DNA of 64,000 nucleotides. Source: an uncultured Bacteroidia bacterium. Its GTDB lineage: Bacteria; Bacteroidota; Bacteroidia; Bacteroidales; CAJPTX01. Made by a program: the position numbers and the translations under genes. Below, piece by piece: positions 25,539 through 33,860 of this stretch. The stretch covers positions 1-64,000 of the forward strand of contig CALHSW010000012.1 in assembly GCA_938038735.1 (NCBI GenBank). The letters run 5' to 3'. The notes under the pieces are model-generated. The model had not been told where the DNA came from. It saw only the letters and a list, made by a program, of their open reading frames with translations, and searched no databases. The number at the start of each line of letters is the position of its first letter. Position 1 is the first letter of the stretch.

Positions 25539-26627
25539 CTACTTAGTCGGCACACTGTAGATCGGGACAATAGGCCCGAGCTGTGAGATTGGCACACGTA
25601 CACTCAACAGCTGATCCCGCAGTAACGTTATGGTTACCTCTGCAGTGCGGGCGGGGCGGTAGTAGAGCGCATTAGAGAGCGGCTTACGCACCCGATCGCT
25701 CGGAGCGGCCAAAGCTCCCTCGAGCGGGGTTACGGTAATCAACATAGGCGTGGCGGCCAGCTCCATGGTGGGGCGTATGCCTGACTGCTTTGAGAAGCGG
25801 CAGAGCATACTGCTGTTCTCCCCCGCCGTCGGGGTGTAGCGCAGCTGCACCCGCTGCTTGCTGTGCTCCCATCGCCCAATGAAGAGCGAGAGATACTGCG
25901 CTTCAATCCTATCTAGCTCATCAAGCATATCCCGCAGCACGCCAGGGGCTGCGGGTAACTCGGCCTCACCGCTTACGAGTTCCACCCGCTTACTTCGTAA
26001 TGAGAAAATCAAATCCGCCGCCTGCTTCGCCTTCTCTGCTACCGACTCTTTCACTACCACATTACGCTGCACGGGCACCCGCACGAAGGAGGTGTCCTGC
26101 TGCACGGTGGAGTAGAAAATGCTTGATTTGTCCGCCACGAATTGCGCCGTAGAGAGGTCAGAGAACGCTGGCCAATCGCTTTGCTCCGTGAGTTTCCCCT
26201 GCCCTTGCGCGGTTGGGTGCTGCGTGGCGTTGGCAGGAAACAATAGCCCCATTTGATTAAGAGTTAACCATTTCTCCACGGCTTTCCCTTCGGGCTGTTT
26301 TACTGCGAATGCCGACTTATAGTCGGGTTCTTCAACGGGCATCACCTCGATGCTATCAATGCTCCAGTAATCCCCGGACTGTGGCACCTCGCCAGCGATG
26401 CCCAGTAGCGATTCTGCGTAGGCTGCATAAGGGCCAGGCGTGTAGGTTCCCCTATCCAATGTAAACGTGACATTCAGCACTGTTTGCGGTAGGTAGTACA
26501 CATCGTATCCATTCCTATACGCATGTCCGCTGTCCAGCGGCGACACGCGCAGTGTCGGCGCGCAGGCGACAGCCCCCAACACGAATGCTGCGCCTACCAG
26601 CACTCCGAAATTTCTCTTTATGCTCAT
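25539..26627 (-). CDS. DUF4831 family lipoprotein
   Basis: 362 residues. The signal peptide ends LGAVACAP, a plausible lipobox. The body matches the Bacteroidales DUF4831 family: YDVYYLPQTVLNVTFTLDRGTYTPGPYAAYAESLLG, then the repeated strand pattern and a C-terminal LYYRPARTAEVTI. Function unknown. It is divergent from clpX and leads the DUF4831-M20-marC-miaA minus-strand series. Confidence 0.88.
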   Translation of the reverse strand: MSIKRNFGVLVGAAFVLGAVACAPTLRVSPLDSGHAYRNGYDVYYLPQTVLNVTFTLDRGTYTPGPYAAYAESLLGIAGEVPQSGDYWSIDSIEVMPVEEPDYKSAFAVKQPEGKAVEKWLTLNQMGLLFPANATQHPTAQGQGKLTEQSDWPAFSDLSTAQFVADKSSIFYSTVQQDTSFVRVPVQRNVVVKESVAEKAKQAADLIFSLRSKRVELVSGEAELPAAPGVLRDMLDELDRIEAQYLSLFIGRWEHSKQRVQLRYTPTAGENSSMLCRFSKQSGIRPTMELAATPMLITVTPLEGALAAPSDRVRKPLSNALYYRPARTAEVTITLLRDQLLSVRVPISQLGPIVPIYSVPTK

Positions 26628-26889
26628 CTATCCGATTGCTCTAGTTCTCTTCATTAGTGAGGCTCAGGGTTACCCTGCTGCTCCGCACCCACGAAAGTTC
26701 GCGAATGTAGTCATTTTATGCAAAATGAGTATTCACCCTTACTATGAACCCCAATTGAATTCCGCAACAATAACTATCCACTGGACACTACCAACCCGAC
26801 AGCATCATGCAGCCCCCGAAAGATATAGCACCCCGCCACACCGAATACCGCAATATTTCGTACCTTCGCAACCGAAATTAGCAAGACAC

Positions 26890-28197
26890 ATGTCGGAAAA
26901 AGAGACAAGAACCCCAAGCTGCGTAGTTTGCGGTCGGAATGGGAATGAGTGCCAACTCATAATAGGACGCGATGGCTACATTTGCACGCAGTGCGTAGAG
27001 GAAATTCATGACTACCTGATGGCTAGAGACCGGCAGGATCAGCCCGGTTTTTCCAAGAGTCTCTCTACCAACGAACTAATGCCCCCTGTGAAAATCAAGG
27101 AGTTTTTGGATCGTTACGTAGTAGGGCAAGAACGCGCAAAACGCTACATCAGCGTGGCCGTATACAATCACTACAAGAGGATACTTTCCGAGAAAACGTC
27201 TGACGTAGAGGTTGAGAAAAGCAACATTCTACTCGTGGGGCCCACGGGCACTGGAAAGACGCTACTGGCCAAAACGATAGCGCGGATGCTCAAAGTGCCT
27301 TTCGCCATCGTGGATGCCACCGTTCTGACCGAGGCGGGCTACGTGGGTGAAGACGTGGAAAGTATACTCACAAGGCTCCTACAGGCCGCCGATTACGATG
27401 TGGCATTGACAGAGCACGGCATAATATTCATCGATGAAATCGATAAAATCGCCCGTAAGGGCGACAATCCCTCAATAACGCGGGACGTGTCGGGGGAGGG
27501 CGTACAGCAGGCTCTGCTCAAAATATTAGAAGGGACCATCGTGAACGTGCCACCGCAGGGCGGAAGGAAGCACCCAGAGCAGAAAATGATACAGGTGAAC
27601 ACGAAGGACATCCTCTTTATCTGCGGCGGTGCCTTCGATGGCATTGAACGGCACATTGCTAACCGAATGAATACCCAAACGATAGGATTCATGGCGCAGC
27701 AAAGCCGTGCCAACGTAGATTTAAACAACCTAGTTTCCTACATCAGCCCGCAAGATCTACGTACCTACGGCTTAATCCCCGAACTCGTTGGACGTTTACC
27801 AGTCATTGCCACTCTAGACCCTCTTGACGCGCAGATGCTCCTCTCCATTCTCACCACGCCGCAAAACGCCATCCTGCGTCAATACCAACAGCTGTTTGCC
27901 TTTGATGGTATCGATTTAAAGGTAGACCATGACGTGCTTGAGTACATCGTTGCCCGGGCGCAGGAGGACAAGCTCGGAGCCCGTGGACTTAGGGCTATGT
28001 GCGAACAAATCTTCTTCAGAGCAATGTTTGAGCTTCCCGGCACTGGGGTAACAGAATTTACCGTGACGCTTGACTACGCCAAAGAGTCGCTTTCGGGACA
28101 CGTTATGTCCGGCTGCGAACCTTCTACTGCTGAGGAACAAACAAGAAAAGCCCCACGCCCTAGCGTCGCAGTTGCGAGCAAGAGCAGTGGAAAATAG
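26890..28197 (+). CDS. clpX: ATP-dependent Clp protease ATP-binding subunit ClpX
   Basis: 435 residues from the ATG at 26890 (MSEKETRTPSC); an open frame continues 270 bp upstream but has no family sequence. The N-terminal zinc domain has CVVCGRN and CTQCVEE. The AAA+ module shows Walker A GPTGTGKTLLAKTI, the pore-loop region AGYVGEDVES, Walker B IIFIDEIDKIA, and the sensor region GLIPELVGRLPVIA. The C-terminal ~25 residues are polar. It unfolds substrates for ClpP, which is not adjacent here. A TACCTTCG element at 26861-26868 may be its promoter. Ends at a strong terminator. Confidence 0.97.
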   Translation: MSEKETRTPSCVVCGRNGNECQLIIGRDGYICTQCVEEIHDYLMARDRQDQPGFSKSLSTNELMPPVKIKEFLDRYVVGQERAKRYISVAVYNHYKRILSEKTSDVEVEKSNILLVGPTGTGKTLLAKTIARMLKVPFAIVDATVLTEAGYVGEDVESILTRLLQAADYDVALTEHGIIFIDEIDKIARKGDNPSITRDVSGEGVQQALLKILEGTIVNVPPQGGRKHPEQKMIQVNTKDILFICGGAFDGIERHIANRMNTQTIGFMAQQSRANVDLNNLVSYISPQDLRTYGLIPELVGRLPVIATLDPLDAQMLLSILTTPQNAILRQYQQLFAFDGIDLKVDHDVLEYIVARAQEDKLGARGLRAMCEQIFFRAMFELPGTGVTEFTVTLDYAKESLSGHVMSGCEPSTAEEQTRKAPRPSVAVASKSSGK

Positions 28198-28217
28198 CTA
28201 ACACCAAAGTAGTAAGC

Positions 28218-28259
28218 AAAGACGGCAGCCCTGCGTTGCGCGGTGGCTGCCGTCTTTTT
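28218..28259 (+). terminator. Rho-independent terminator after clpX
   Basis: GACGGCAGCC (28221-28230) pairs with GGCTGCCGTC (28244-28253), extended by AAA/TTT, followed by TTTTT. Confidence 0.9.
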
Positions 28260-28276
28260 GTATCTCCGTATCTCAA

Positions 28277-29779
28277 CTAAAACAACGGGCTGAAGAGCCG
28301 AGCCACACCATTCTTGAAACGATCCATGAACCCTCGGTTGTTCCACTCCTCCCGGGTTACTAGATGGCTCTCCATCACATCACGGCGAAACTGCATTTCA
28401 AGATCCCTTGTAACCTCCCTATCGTAAATGAAAGAGGCAACCTCAAAGTGGTCTTCAAAGCTTCTGATGTCCATATTAGCCGACCCTACGGCAGCCAACT
28501 CCCCATCAATCATCATGATTTTTGAATGGTTAAAGCCAGCCTTGAAGAAGTACACGGAAATCCCAGCATCAAGCAAAGAGCCAACGTAACTTCGAGTAGC
28601 CCACAGCACGGTCACCACATCGCTCTTATACGGAAGTAAAATCTCCACGTCAACCCCGCTAAGCGTAGCGGCTCGGAGCGCGGTTAGTATGCTCTCGTTG
28701 GGAATAAAATAGGGCGTCGTGATGTATATGTACTTTTTGGCACGTGAAATTGCCAAAAAGAAGGCTTGCATTATCGATTCCCAATCGCTGTCAGGGCCAC
28801 TCGCGGCAATCTGTACCGGAATGTTGGCATCGCAGACCTGCACAACGCTAGGCATGAAGTCGTACATATTAAGGTCTTCTCCTTTTGTAACGAACTTCCA
28901 ATCAGAGAGAAAGACTCCATGCAGCGCCGTAACAGCGGGACCAAGCATACGAATCTGCGTATCGCGCCACGCTCCGAGCTTAAGATCACCCTCAATGTAC
29001 TTATCCGCAATATTCATTCCCCCCATGTGCCCTATAGTCCCATCGATCACGGTGATTTTCCTGTGGTTACGATAGTTTATACGCGTTGCGAAGAGCGGGA
29101 ATCTGACCTTTTCAAAGGGGTAGACCTGAACCCCCGCCGCTTTTAGCCTCCTTTTGTAACGTTTTGGTAGGGCAAAGCTCCCCACATCATCGTAAATGAG
29201 ACGTACCTCTACCCCATTCTCCGCACACTCTATGAGCGCATCGGCAATTTCATTCCCAATTCTATCGCTTTCAATAATATAGTACTCCATATGGATGTAC
29301 CGCTTGGCATTCCGTATATCCTCCAGCAAGGCGGGGAAAGCGTCTCTGCCATGATGGTACGTCGTGATGTCGTTCCCCAAAAACACTGGAGATCGGTTGT
29401 TATTCACGAGAAGCCGCGCCACGTGGATTTTACGGTTCACAAGATACGGTTTCTTACTTCCCGATGTTAACGGAACGGCAAACGGAGCAATACGAGAGTC
29501 TACATATGCCAAATTGATTGCCTCTTTTCGATCAAGAAGCGGCCGATGCCGAAAATTACGCCCGAAAAAAATGTACAGCACCAGCCCGACCACCGGGAGG
29601 AGCACCAGCACCGTAATCCATAGGGTTGCAGATGTAGGACTCTTTTTATCAAGTACTACAATCACAACGGTGAATAGAATCGTTAGGAAGTAAACAATAC
29701 TTACCACCCCACTCCACCCGCTCAGCCAACTGAAGAAGGAGGCAGTGGAGAGAGAAGCCACCCAATTCTCAACCATCAT
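28277..29779 (-). CDS. cls: Cardiolipin synthase (phospholipase D family)
   Basis: 500 residues. Two N-terminal membrane helices (IVYFLTILFTVVIVVL, LWITVLVLLPVVGLVLYIFF) precede two PLD domains, each with an HKD motif: NHRKITVIDGTIGHMGG near residue 245 and NHSKIMMIDGELAAVGS near 425. It joins two phosphatidylglycerols, or PG and another lipid, into cardiolipin at the inner membrane. Length is standard. It lies directly behind the thioesterase gene (4-bp gap), so probably one transcript. Confidence 0.95.
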   Translation of the reverse strand: MMVENWVASLSTASFFSWLSGWSGVVSIVYFLTILFTVVIVVLDKKSPTSATLWITVLVLLPVVGLVLYIFFGRNFRHRPLLDRKEAINLAYVDSRIAPFAVPLTSGSKKPYLVNRKIHVARLLVNNNRSPVFLGNDITTYHHGRDAFPALLEDIRNAKRYIHMEYYIIESDRIGNEIADALIECAENGVEVRLIYDDVGSFALPKRYKRRLKAAGVQVYPFEKVRFPLFATRINYRNHRKITVIDGTIGHMGGMNIADKYIEGDLKLGAWRDTQIRMLGPAVTALHGVFLSDWKFVTKGEDLNMYDFMPSVVQVCDANIPVQIAASGPDSDWESIMQAFFLAISRAKKYIYITTPYFIPNESILTALRAATLSGVDVEILLPYKSDVVTVLWATRSYVGSLLDAGISVYFFKAGFNHSKIMMIDGELAAVGSANMDIRSFEDHFEVASFIYDREVTRDLEMQFRRDVMESHLVTREEWNNRGFMDRFKNGVARLFSPLF

Positions 29780-29783
29780 AGAG

Positions 29784-30236
29784 TCATTTCAAGGTAGTTT
29801 CCAGCAACATCTTTAGCCTTTTCGGTATGCGCACAGGCTTCCGGGTAACACTATCCACAAAAGCCATATTGGTCTGGCCATAGACAATAAGCTCCGCACC
29901 CTCTCTACGCTCAATACGATACCCAAAAATCATTGATGCGCCGCTAAGCTCAACCACCCCAGTGGTGATATCAAGTATGTCATCGTAATGCGCTGGAGTC
30001 CGATAATGAAGGTGCATTTCTGCCACGGGCATCATAATGCCCTCATCCTCCAGTCGTCCGTAGGCAAAACCAAGGGCTCGCATGCACTCGTTACGCCCCA
30101 CCTCAAAGTAGAGTCCATAGTTACCATAGTACACGTACCCCATGGCATCGGTCTCTCCATAACGGACACGAATCGTATGAGTATTGACTAACGAGAGCTT
30201 CGAAACATCACCATCAAAAAAATCTTTACTTCTCAT
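29784..30236 (-). CDS. Acyl-CoA thioesterase, YbgC/hot-dog family
   Basis: 150 residues from the ATG at 30236 (MRSKDFFDG). A longer frame reaches 30290, but the -7 element at 30257-30264 would leave that start outside the transcript. The catalytic segment RYGETDAMGYVYYGNYGLYFEVGR carries the conserved Asp of the 4-hydroxybenzoyl-CoA thioesterase group. The rest alternates strands typical of the hot-dog fold (ELIVYGQTNMAFVD). It hydrolyses a short or aromatic acyl-CoA; the substrate is unknown. Confidence 0.88.
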   Translation of the reverse strand: MRSKDFFDGDVSKLSLVNTHTIRVRYGETDAMGYVYYGNYGLYFEVGRNECMRALGFAYGRLEDEGIMMPVAEMHLHYRTPAHYDDILDITTGVVELSGASMIFGYRIERREGAELIVYGQTNMAFVDSVTRKPVRIPKRLKMLLETTLK

Positions 30237-30256
30237 ACTATGTAGATTAACCACCG

Positions 30257-30264
30257 CAAAGCTA
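30257..30264 (-). promoter_or_regulatory. -7 promoter element of thioesterase-cls unit
   Basis: TAGCTTTG on the minus strand. No -33 TTG at good spacing. The remaining sequence to 30548 shows nothing else apart from one isolated DnaA-box-like TTATACACA. Confidence 0.45.
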
Positions 30265-30550
30265 GTGAAAATTTTACTGCTAAGCCCCATCTATTCCACT
30301 TCCGTGGGGTGAAGAGCACAGAAGGCATTCAATTCTCAACCAAAAACCATTCCGCTTCTATTCATCAACCTCACCCTCTAGCACCAAAGCACATTTGATA
30401 CGTTACTTCACCGGCACACCACCCAACAACATAAAGATGTTATACACAATTCACTCTTATTTAATGTGTTACACCTATTAGCACTGCCCCATAATGGATA
30501 TTTTGAACGAGGTGGGATGGCCATTTTTCAGCACAAAAAGCACAATAGTT

Positions 30551-30580
30551 TTGTAAATCCAGGGAAATACCATACCTTTG
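30551..30580 (+). promoter_or_regulatory. Promoter of tRNA-Met
   Basis: TTG (30551-30553, within TTTTG), 19-bp spacer, TACCTTTG (30573-30580). The tRNA begins 28 bp further on. Confidence 0.8.
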
Positions 30581-30608
30581 CGTGGCAATTCCGAGAGGAG
30601 CAAGCGAT

Positions 30609-30682
30609 GGCGAGGTAGCTCAGCTGGTTAGAGCGCATGATTCATAATCATGAGGTCGACGGTTCAAGCCCGTCTCTCGCTA
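30609..30682 (+). tRNA. tRNA-Met (anticodon CAT)
   Basis: 74-nt cloverleaf: acceptor GGCGAGG/TCTCGCT with two G-T pairs, D-arm GCTCAGCTGGTTAGAGC, anticodon arm CATGA-TTCATAA-TCATG, T-arm GACGG-TTCAAGC-CCGTC, discriminator A. No CCA encoded. It lacks the three G-C pairs of an initiator stem, so it is elongator Met or, less likely, lysidine-modified Ile. Confidence 0.93.
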
Positions 30683-30707
30683 CGCATGATGGTGTGTTAG
30701 TTGACAG

Positions 30708-30742
30708 AGAGTTCCCTACAGCAATGCTGGAGGGAACTCTTT
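30708..30742 (+). terminator. Terminator after tRNA-Met
   Basis: AGAGTTCCCT (30708-30717) pairs with AGGGAACTCT (30731-30740), with an inner CAGC/GCTG stem, followed by TTTG. The next 280 bases up to 31021 show nothing I can name. Confidence 0.75.
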
Positions 30743-31021
30743 GTATATAGTGATGTGGACTTCCCAATGCACACATACGAAAGACGGTAAATCCCTCTTG
30801 GCAACATAATTACAGCTAGTCCTTGCGCCGCAACGAACCGCTGCAAAAGTCCTTATCTATCGCTGCGCTCTAGAGAATAAGCACTCGACAATCAAGTCTC
30901 GCATCTTGCGAGCGAATGGCTCTATGCAGCGATTATAGCACCGACTTCCCCACATTCTCTTCACCATATACAGCCACGCCCTACCCCTTCAAACGGAACC
31001 CGCTACAGCATGGGGAAAAGG

Positions 31022-31062
31022 AAATAAAACGAGGGGTGCTGACCCTCCGTCAACACCCCTCG
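31022..31062 (-). terminator. Terminator of the tonB-like gene
   Basis: Minus strand: 14-bp stem (31049-31062 with 31030-31043, one G-T pair) followed by TTTTATTT. It lies 26 bp after the stop codon. Confidence 0.9.
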
Positions 31063-31087
31063 CTGCCAATCAATTTCCTACTACAAC

Positions 31088-31849
31088 CTAGTGGAGCACA
31101 AAAAGCACAGGCACAACCTGCGACACACGCACCGGCCTTTCGTTGTTTTGCCCTGGCGTCCAACGCGGGCTACTTTTCACCACACGTAGTGCCTCCCTAT
31201 CCAGCAACGGATCAATCCCCTTAACAACCTTCACGTTGCTCACCGATCCATTCTTCTCTACCACAAACGATACCCTTACGCGCCCCTGTATACCCATCTC
31301 CGCCGCGGTTTGAGGGTACACCGTATTCTCATTGATATACTCCTGGAACTTTTTCAGATTTCCACCCTTAAATTTCGGCATCACCTCTGCGCTAGAAACA
31401 ATCTCATTGTTATCCACCACAGGTGCCTCCACCGCAGGCTTAGGCTCCTCCTTCGGCTGCGGCTTTTCCGCAGGCTCTGGAACAGGTTCAGGCGCCGGCG
31501 CAGGCTCCTCCTTTGCTGGAGGTTCCGGGGTAGGCTCAGGTGCAGGCTCTACAGGCTTCTCTGCCACAGCCTTTTCAACAGGCTTAGCCTTTGCTACGGG
31601 CTTAGGCTTTGCCGTAGGCTTAGGAGCCGGAGGCTCTGGCTTTGCCTCCTCTGCCGGCGCTGGCTCCTCAACGGGAGCCTCTTCCACTGGCACCATCTCT
31701 TCCTCCACCGGGGCAGGCACCTCCTGCTCTATCGCCGGCGGCTCGGTAATCGCAGGCGACTTCCCCTTGAAGTAATCCACTAAGAAGTAGCATCCTAGCA
31801 CCAATAGCACTAGCACTACAATCACAATAATCCTTTTCTTTTTCTGCAT
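31088..31849 (-). CDS. TonB family energy transducer
   Basis: 253 residues. A single N-terminal membrane anchor (KKRIIVIVVLVLLVLGCYFLVDYF) is followed by ~110 residues of Pro/Glu/Ala/Lys repeats that span the periplasm. The C-terminal ~85-residue TonB domain reads GNLKKFQEYINENTVYPQ, GIQGRVRVSFVVEKNGSVSN, REALRVVKSSPRWTPGQN. It would carry proton-motive energy from ExbB/ExbD to outer-membrane receptors, none of which are nearby. Stand-alone gene with its own promoter element and terminator. Confidence 0.93.
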   Translation of the reverse strand: MQKKKRIIVIVVLVLLVLGCYFLVDYFKGKSPAITEPPAIEQEVPAPVEEEMVPVEEAPVEEPAPAEEAKPEPPAPKPTAKPKPVAKAKPVEKAVAEKPVEPAPEPTPEPPAKEEPAPAPEPVPEPAEKPQPKEEPKPAVEAPVVDNNEIVSSAEVMPKFKGGNLKKFQEYINENTVYPQTAAEMGIQGRVRVSFVVEKNGSVSNVKVVKGIDPLLDREALRVVKSSPRWTPGQNNERPVRVSQVVPVLFVLH

Positions 31850-31928
31850 AACCTCACGTTCTTTTAGAATTCCCCTTTCTCGCCGCCCCTCGGACTACAT
31901 CCAAACTCTCACCTCCCAAAACCACGCG

Positions 31929-31936
31929 CAAATGTA
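31929..31936 (-). promoter_or_regulatory. -7 promoter element of the tonB-like gene
   Basis: TACATTTG on the minus strand, 80 bp before the start codon. No clear -33 element. Confidence 0.4.
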
Positions 31937-32022
31937 GCGAAAATGTTGATAACGGCCCGCCATGCACCAACGGCTTACAATAAATTTCGCAAGAAGCGCA
32001 TGCAAATCTTCCCCTCAGGCCT

Positions 32023-32058
32023 CAGCGCGGCTAGCACTCAACGCTGCTAACCGCGCTG
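32023..32058 (-). terminator. Hairpin at the end of the hydrogenase operon
   Basis: A 14-bp stem (32023-32036 with 32045-32058, one G-T pair) with an 8-nt loop, 16 bp after the hydrogenase stop. There is no T-run, so it may end transcription weakly or only stabilise the 3' end. Confidence 0.5.
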
Positions 32059-32073
32059 GAGGGAATGCACCCC

Positions 32074-33534
32074 CTACTCTTTCGCCTTCGCCTCGGCTAT
32101 AGCCTTAGCGGCCTCATCGTTCGCTTTCTGCAGCTGACGCAGCGCCACACGGGGATTGCTCAACGTATTGGGTCCGCCGATGCACCCTCCCTCGCACATC
32201 ATCACCTCCACAAAATTCGCCTCAGGCTTCTTCGGCAACCGCTTTAGCTCCCGTATCGCTGCCTTATCAACCCCATTAAACACGCGCTCATTGATGGGGA
32301 AATCGCCTGCCTTGTTCTTTACTGCAGTGAACACTCCCGCACTTCGCCCATAGAATCGGCTATCCTGCGTGATGTTTACCCCCGGCAGTTCCGGCATCAC
32401 CGTATTCACATCTATGCCCGCCGCAATGAGCCACGCACCGTACTCCTCAAACGTCAACACATAGTCAACATTGGGGTCATGGAACGCCTCGTAGCGCTTC
32501 GCGGAGCATGGACTTACGAACACTGTCACCGCATCGGGGTGTTCCCGCTTTGCAATCTGCGCCGTGTAGGCCATTGGGGACAACGTATGCGACACAAAGG
32601 GCACCAAATCGGGTATATGGCGGCGCACCGTGTTGGTGTACCCCGGGCAGCAACTCGTCGTCATAAACGGCGCACCATCCCCTAGCCGCTCCACGAGCTC
32701 TGCCGACTCCGTGGACGTTGTCACATCAGCCCCTAGTGCCACCTCGTACACGTAATCAAAGCCCAACAGCTTAAAGCTATGCAGCACGCGCCCAAGCTCC
32801 GTATTAAACTGCGCGGCTATGGCGGGCGCCGGCATGGCTATAATTTTTTTCCCCTCACGCTTCCTTGAAAAAATCTCTACCAAATGTGATTTCTCCATAA
32901 CTGCACCAAAGGGGCAAGCCACCTTGCACTTCCCGCACGACACGCACTTCTCCTCGTCAATGTGCTCCACGCCGTTCTCGTTGCGAAATATAGCATCCAC
33001 AGGGCATGCCGCCTCGCAGGGTATGGGCGAATAGATAATGGCATTGTACGGACATACCTCCTTACACATGCCGCAATTCACGCAGTTCTCCTGATGGATA
33101 TACGCATGCCCATCCACGAAGTCTATCGTTTTCTTCGGACAATTCAACGTACACGGCCGCGCCACGCACCCGCGGCACTGGTTCGTGACCACATGCTGCG
33201 CCTTATGGCACGATGAGCAAGCCTCATCCACCACGGTAAGTATCACATCTGTCAGATCGGTGCGCGCCAAAGCACGACGCGCGTACTCCGAAAGCGGTGC
33301 AAGCTCGTCCACCTCGTCCTGTATGTTAAAGCCGAGGAGCGCCATCATTTGGTACTTAATCACCGCTCGATCCTTGGCCACGCTATCGCGGTACGCCGTC
33401 TTATCGCGCGGACGCATAACGATCGGAATCCTATCGATGTCCTCTACCAGCCTGTTCTCTATGAGTAACCTGACTAGATGGGTCATCAACTCACGACGCA
33501 GTATGGTTGCGTTATTCGTTGCCACTATTGCCAT
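32074..33534 (-). CDS. [FeFe] hydrogenase, catalytic type (monomeric, group B-like)
   Basis: 486 residues. After ~105 residues come Cys-rich segments: CSSCHKAQ, CRGCVARPCTLNCPKK, two ferredoxin-like 4Fe-4S motifs (CVNCGMCKEVCPYN, CVSCGKCKVACPFG) and an extra CEAACP. The H-cluster domain has all three motifs: L1 TSCCPGY, L2 SPCSAKRYEA and L3 MMCEGGCIGGP. Both cysteines of L1 are present, so hydrogen turnover is plausible. It would couple ferredoxin oxidation to H2 formation, or the reverse, in the cytosol. The C terminus is a charged tail rich in Ala, Lys and Glu. Last gene of the operon. The HydE/F/G maturases it needs are not in the window. Confidence 0.93.
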   Translation of the reverse strand: MAIVATNNATILRRELMTHLVRLLIENRLVEDIDRIPIVMRPRDKTAYRDSVAKDRAVIKYQMMALLGFNIQDEVDELAPLSEYARRALARTDLTDVILTVVDEACSSCHKAQHVVTNQCRGCVARPCTLNCPKKTIDFVDGHAYIHQENCVNCGMCKEVCPYNAIIYSPIPCEAACPVDAIFRNENGVEHIDEEKCVSCGKCKVACPFGAVMEKSHLVEIFSRKREGKKIIAMPAPAIAAQFNTELGRVLHSFKLLGFDYVYEVALGADVTTSTESAELVERLGDGAPFMTTSCCPGYTNTVRRHIPDLVPFVSHTLSPMAYTAQIAKREHPDAVTVFVSPCSAKRYEAFHDPNVDYVLTFEEYGAWLIAAGIDVNTVMPELPGVNITQDSRFYGRSAGVFTAVKNKAGDFPINERVFNGVDKAAIRELKRLPKKPEANFVEVMMCEGGCIGGPNTLSNPRVALRQLQKANDEAAKAIAEAKAKE

Positions 33535-33542
33535 GGTTCTTT

Positions 33543-33827
33543 CTATGGATGAATGTTCAACACCTTCATACGCTCCTCTATCGCAAGGAGTACCGATGGA
33601 ATATCAGCCTGCTGAATGCACACGCCATCCACCGATGCAAATGGTGGTTTTATGGTAATAGGATTCTTCCCATCCCCGTGGCACTCCGTAAGGTTAATGC
33701 TCCCACTGATTGTCACATAGGGTTTCCACTCCGGCGGCATTTGCTCGCCTAACAGCTGCAAATCGCTCCCGCCCATAACCGAACAGAGCGTACAAACGCA
33801 GATCTTTACCTCAATTTTTTGCTCCAT
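33543..33827 (-). CDS. Small thioredoxin-like Fe-S protein of the hydrogenase operon
   Basis: 94 residues from the ATG at 33827 (MEQKIEVKICVC), preceded by AAAGGTG; a TTG at 33854 is the only longer alternative. Cysteines occur in ICVCTLCSVMGG at residues 10-17, in LTECHG and in DGVCIQQ. The spacing resembles the thioredoxin-fold [2Fe-2S] proteins related to NuoE/HydA subunits, but the usual C-x4-C / C-x3-C set is not clearly complete. It could pass electrons between partners or help sense redox state. It lies between the phosphatase gene (33 bp) and the hydrogenase (8 bp). Confidence 0.75.
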   Translation of the reverse strand: MEQKIEVKICVCTLCSVMGGSDLQLLGEQMPPEWKPYVTISGSINLTECHGDGKNPITIKPPFASVDGVCIQQADIPSVLLAIEERMKVLNIHP

Positions 33828-33860
33828 GCTTTTCACACCTTTATTGTTCTCCAATGACGG

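Noticed and set aside
26620..26889. N-terminal extension of clpX by 90 residues
   Set aside because: The ClpX family begins at MSEKETRTPSC; the extension has no family sequence, overlaps the start of the divergent lipoprotein gene and would lie before the possible promoter.
31310..31783. Plus-strand frames opposite the tonB-like gene, rich in Arg/Leu or Gly/Ser
   Set aside because: They are the reverse complement of the Pro/Glu/Ala repeat region and have no independent support.
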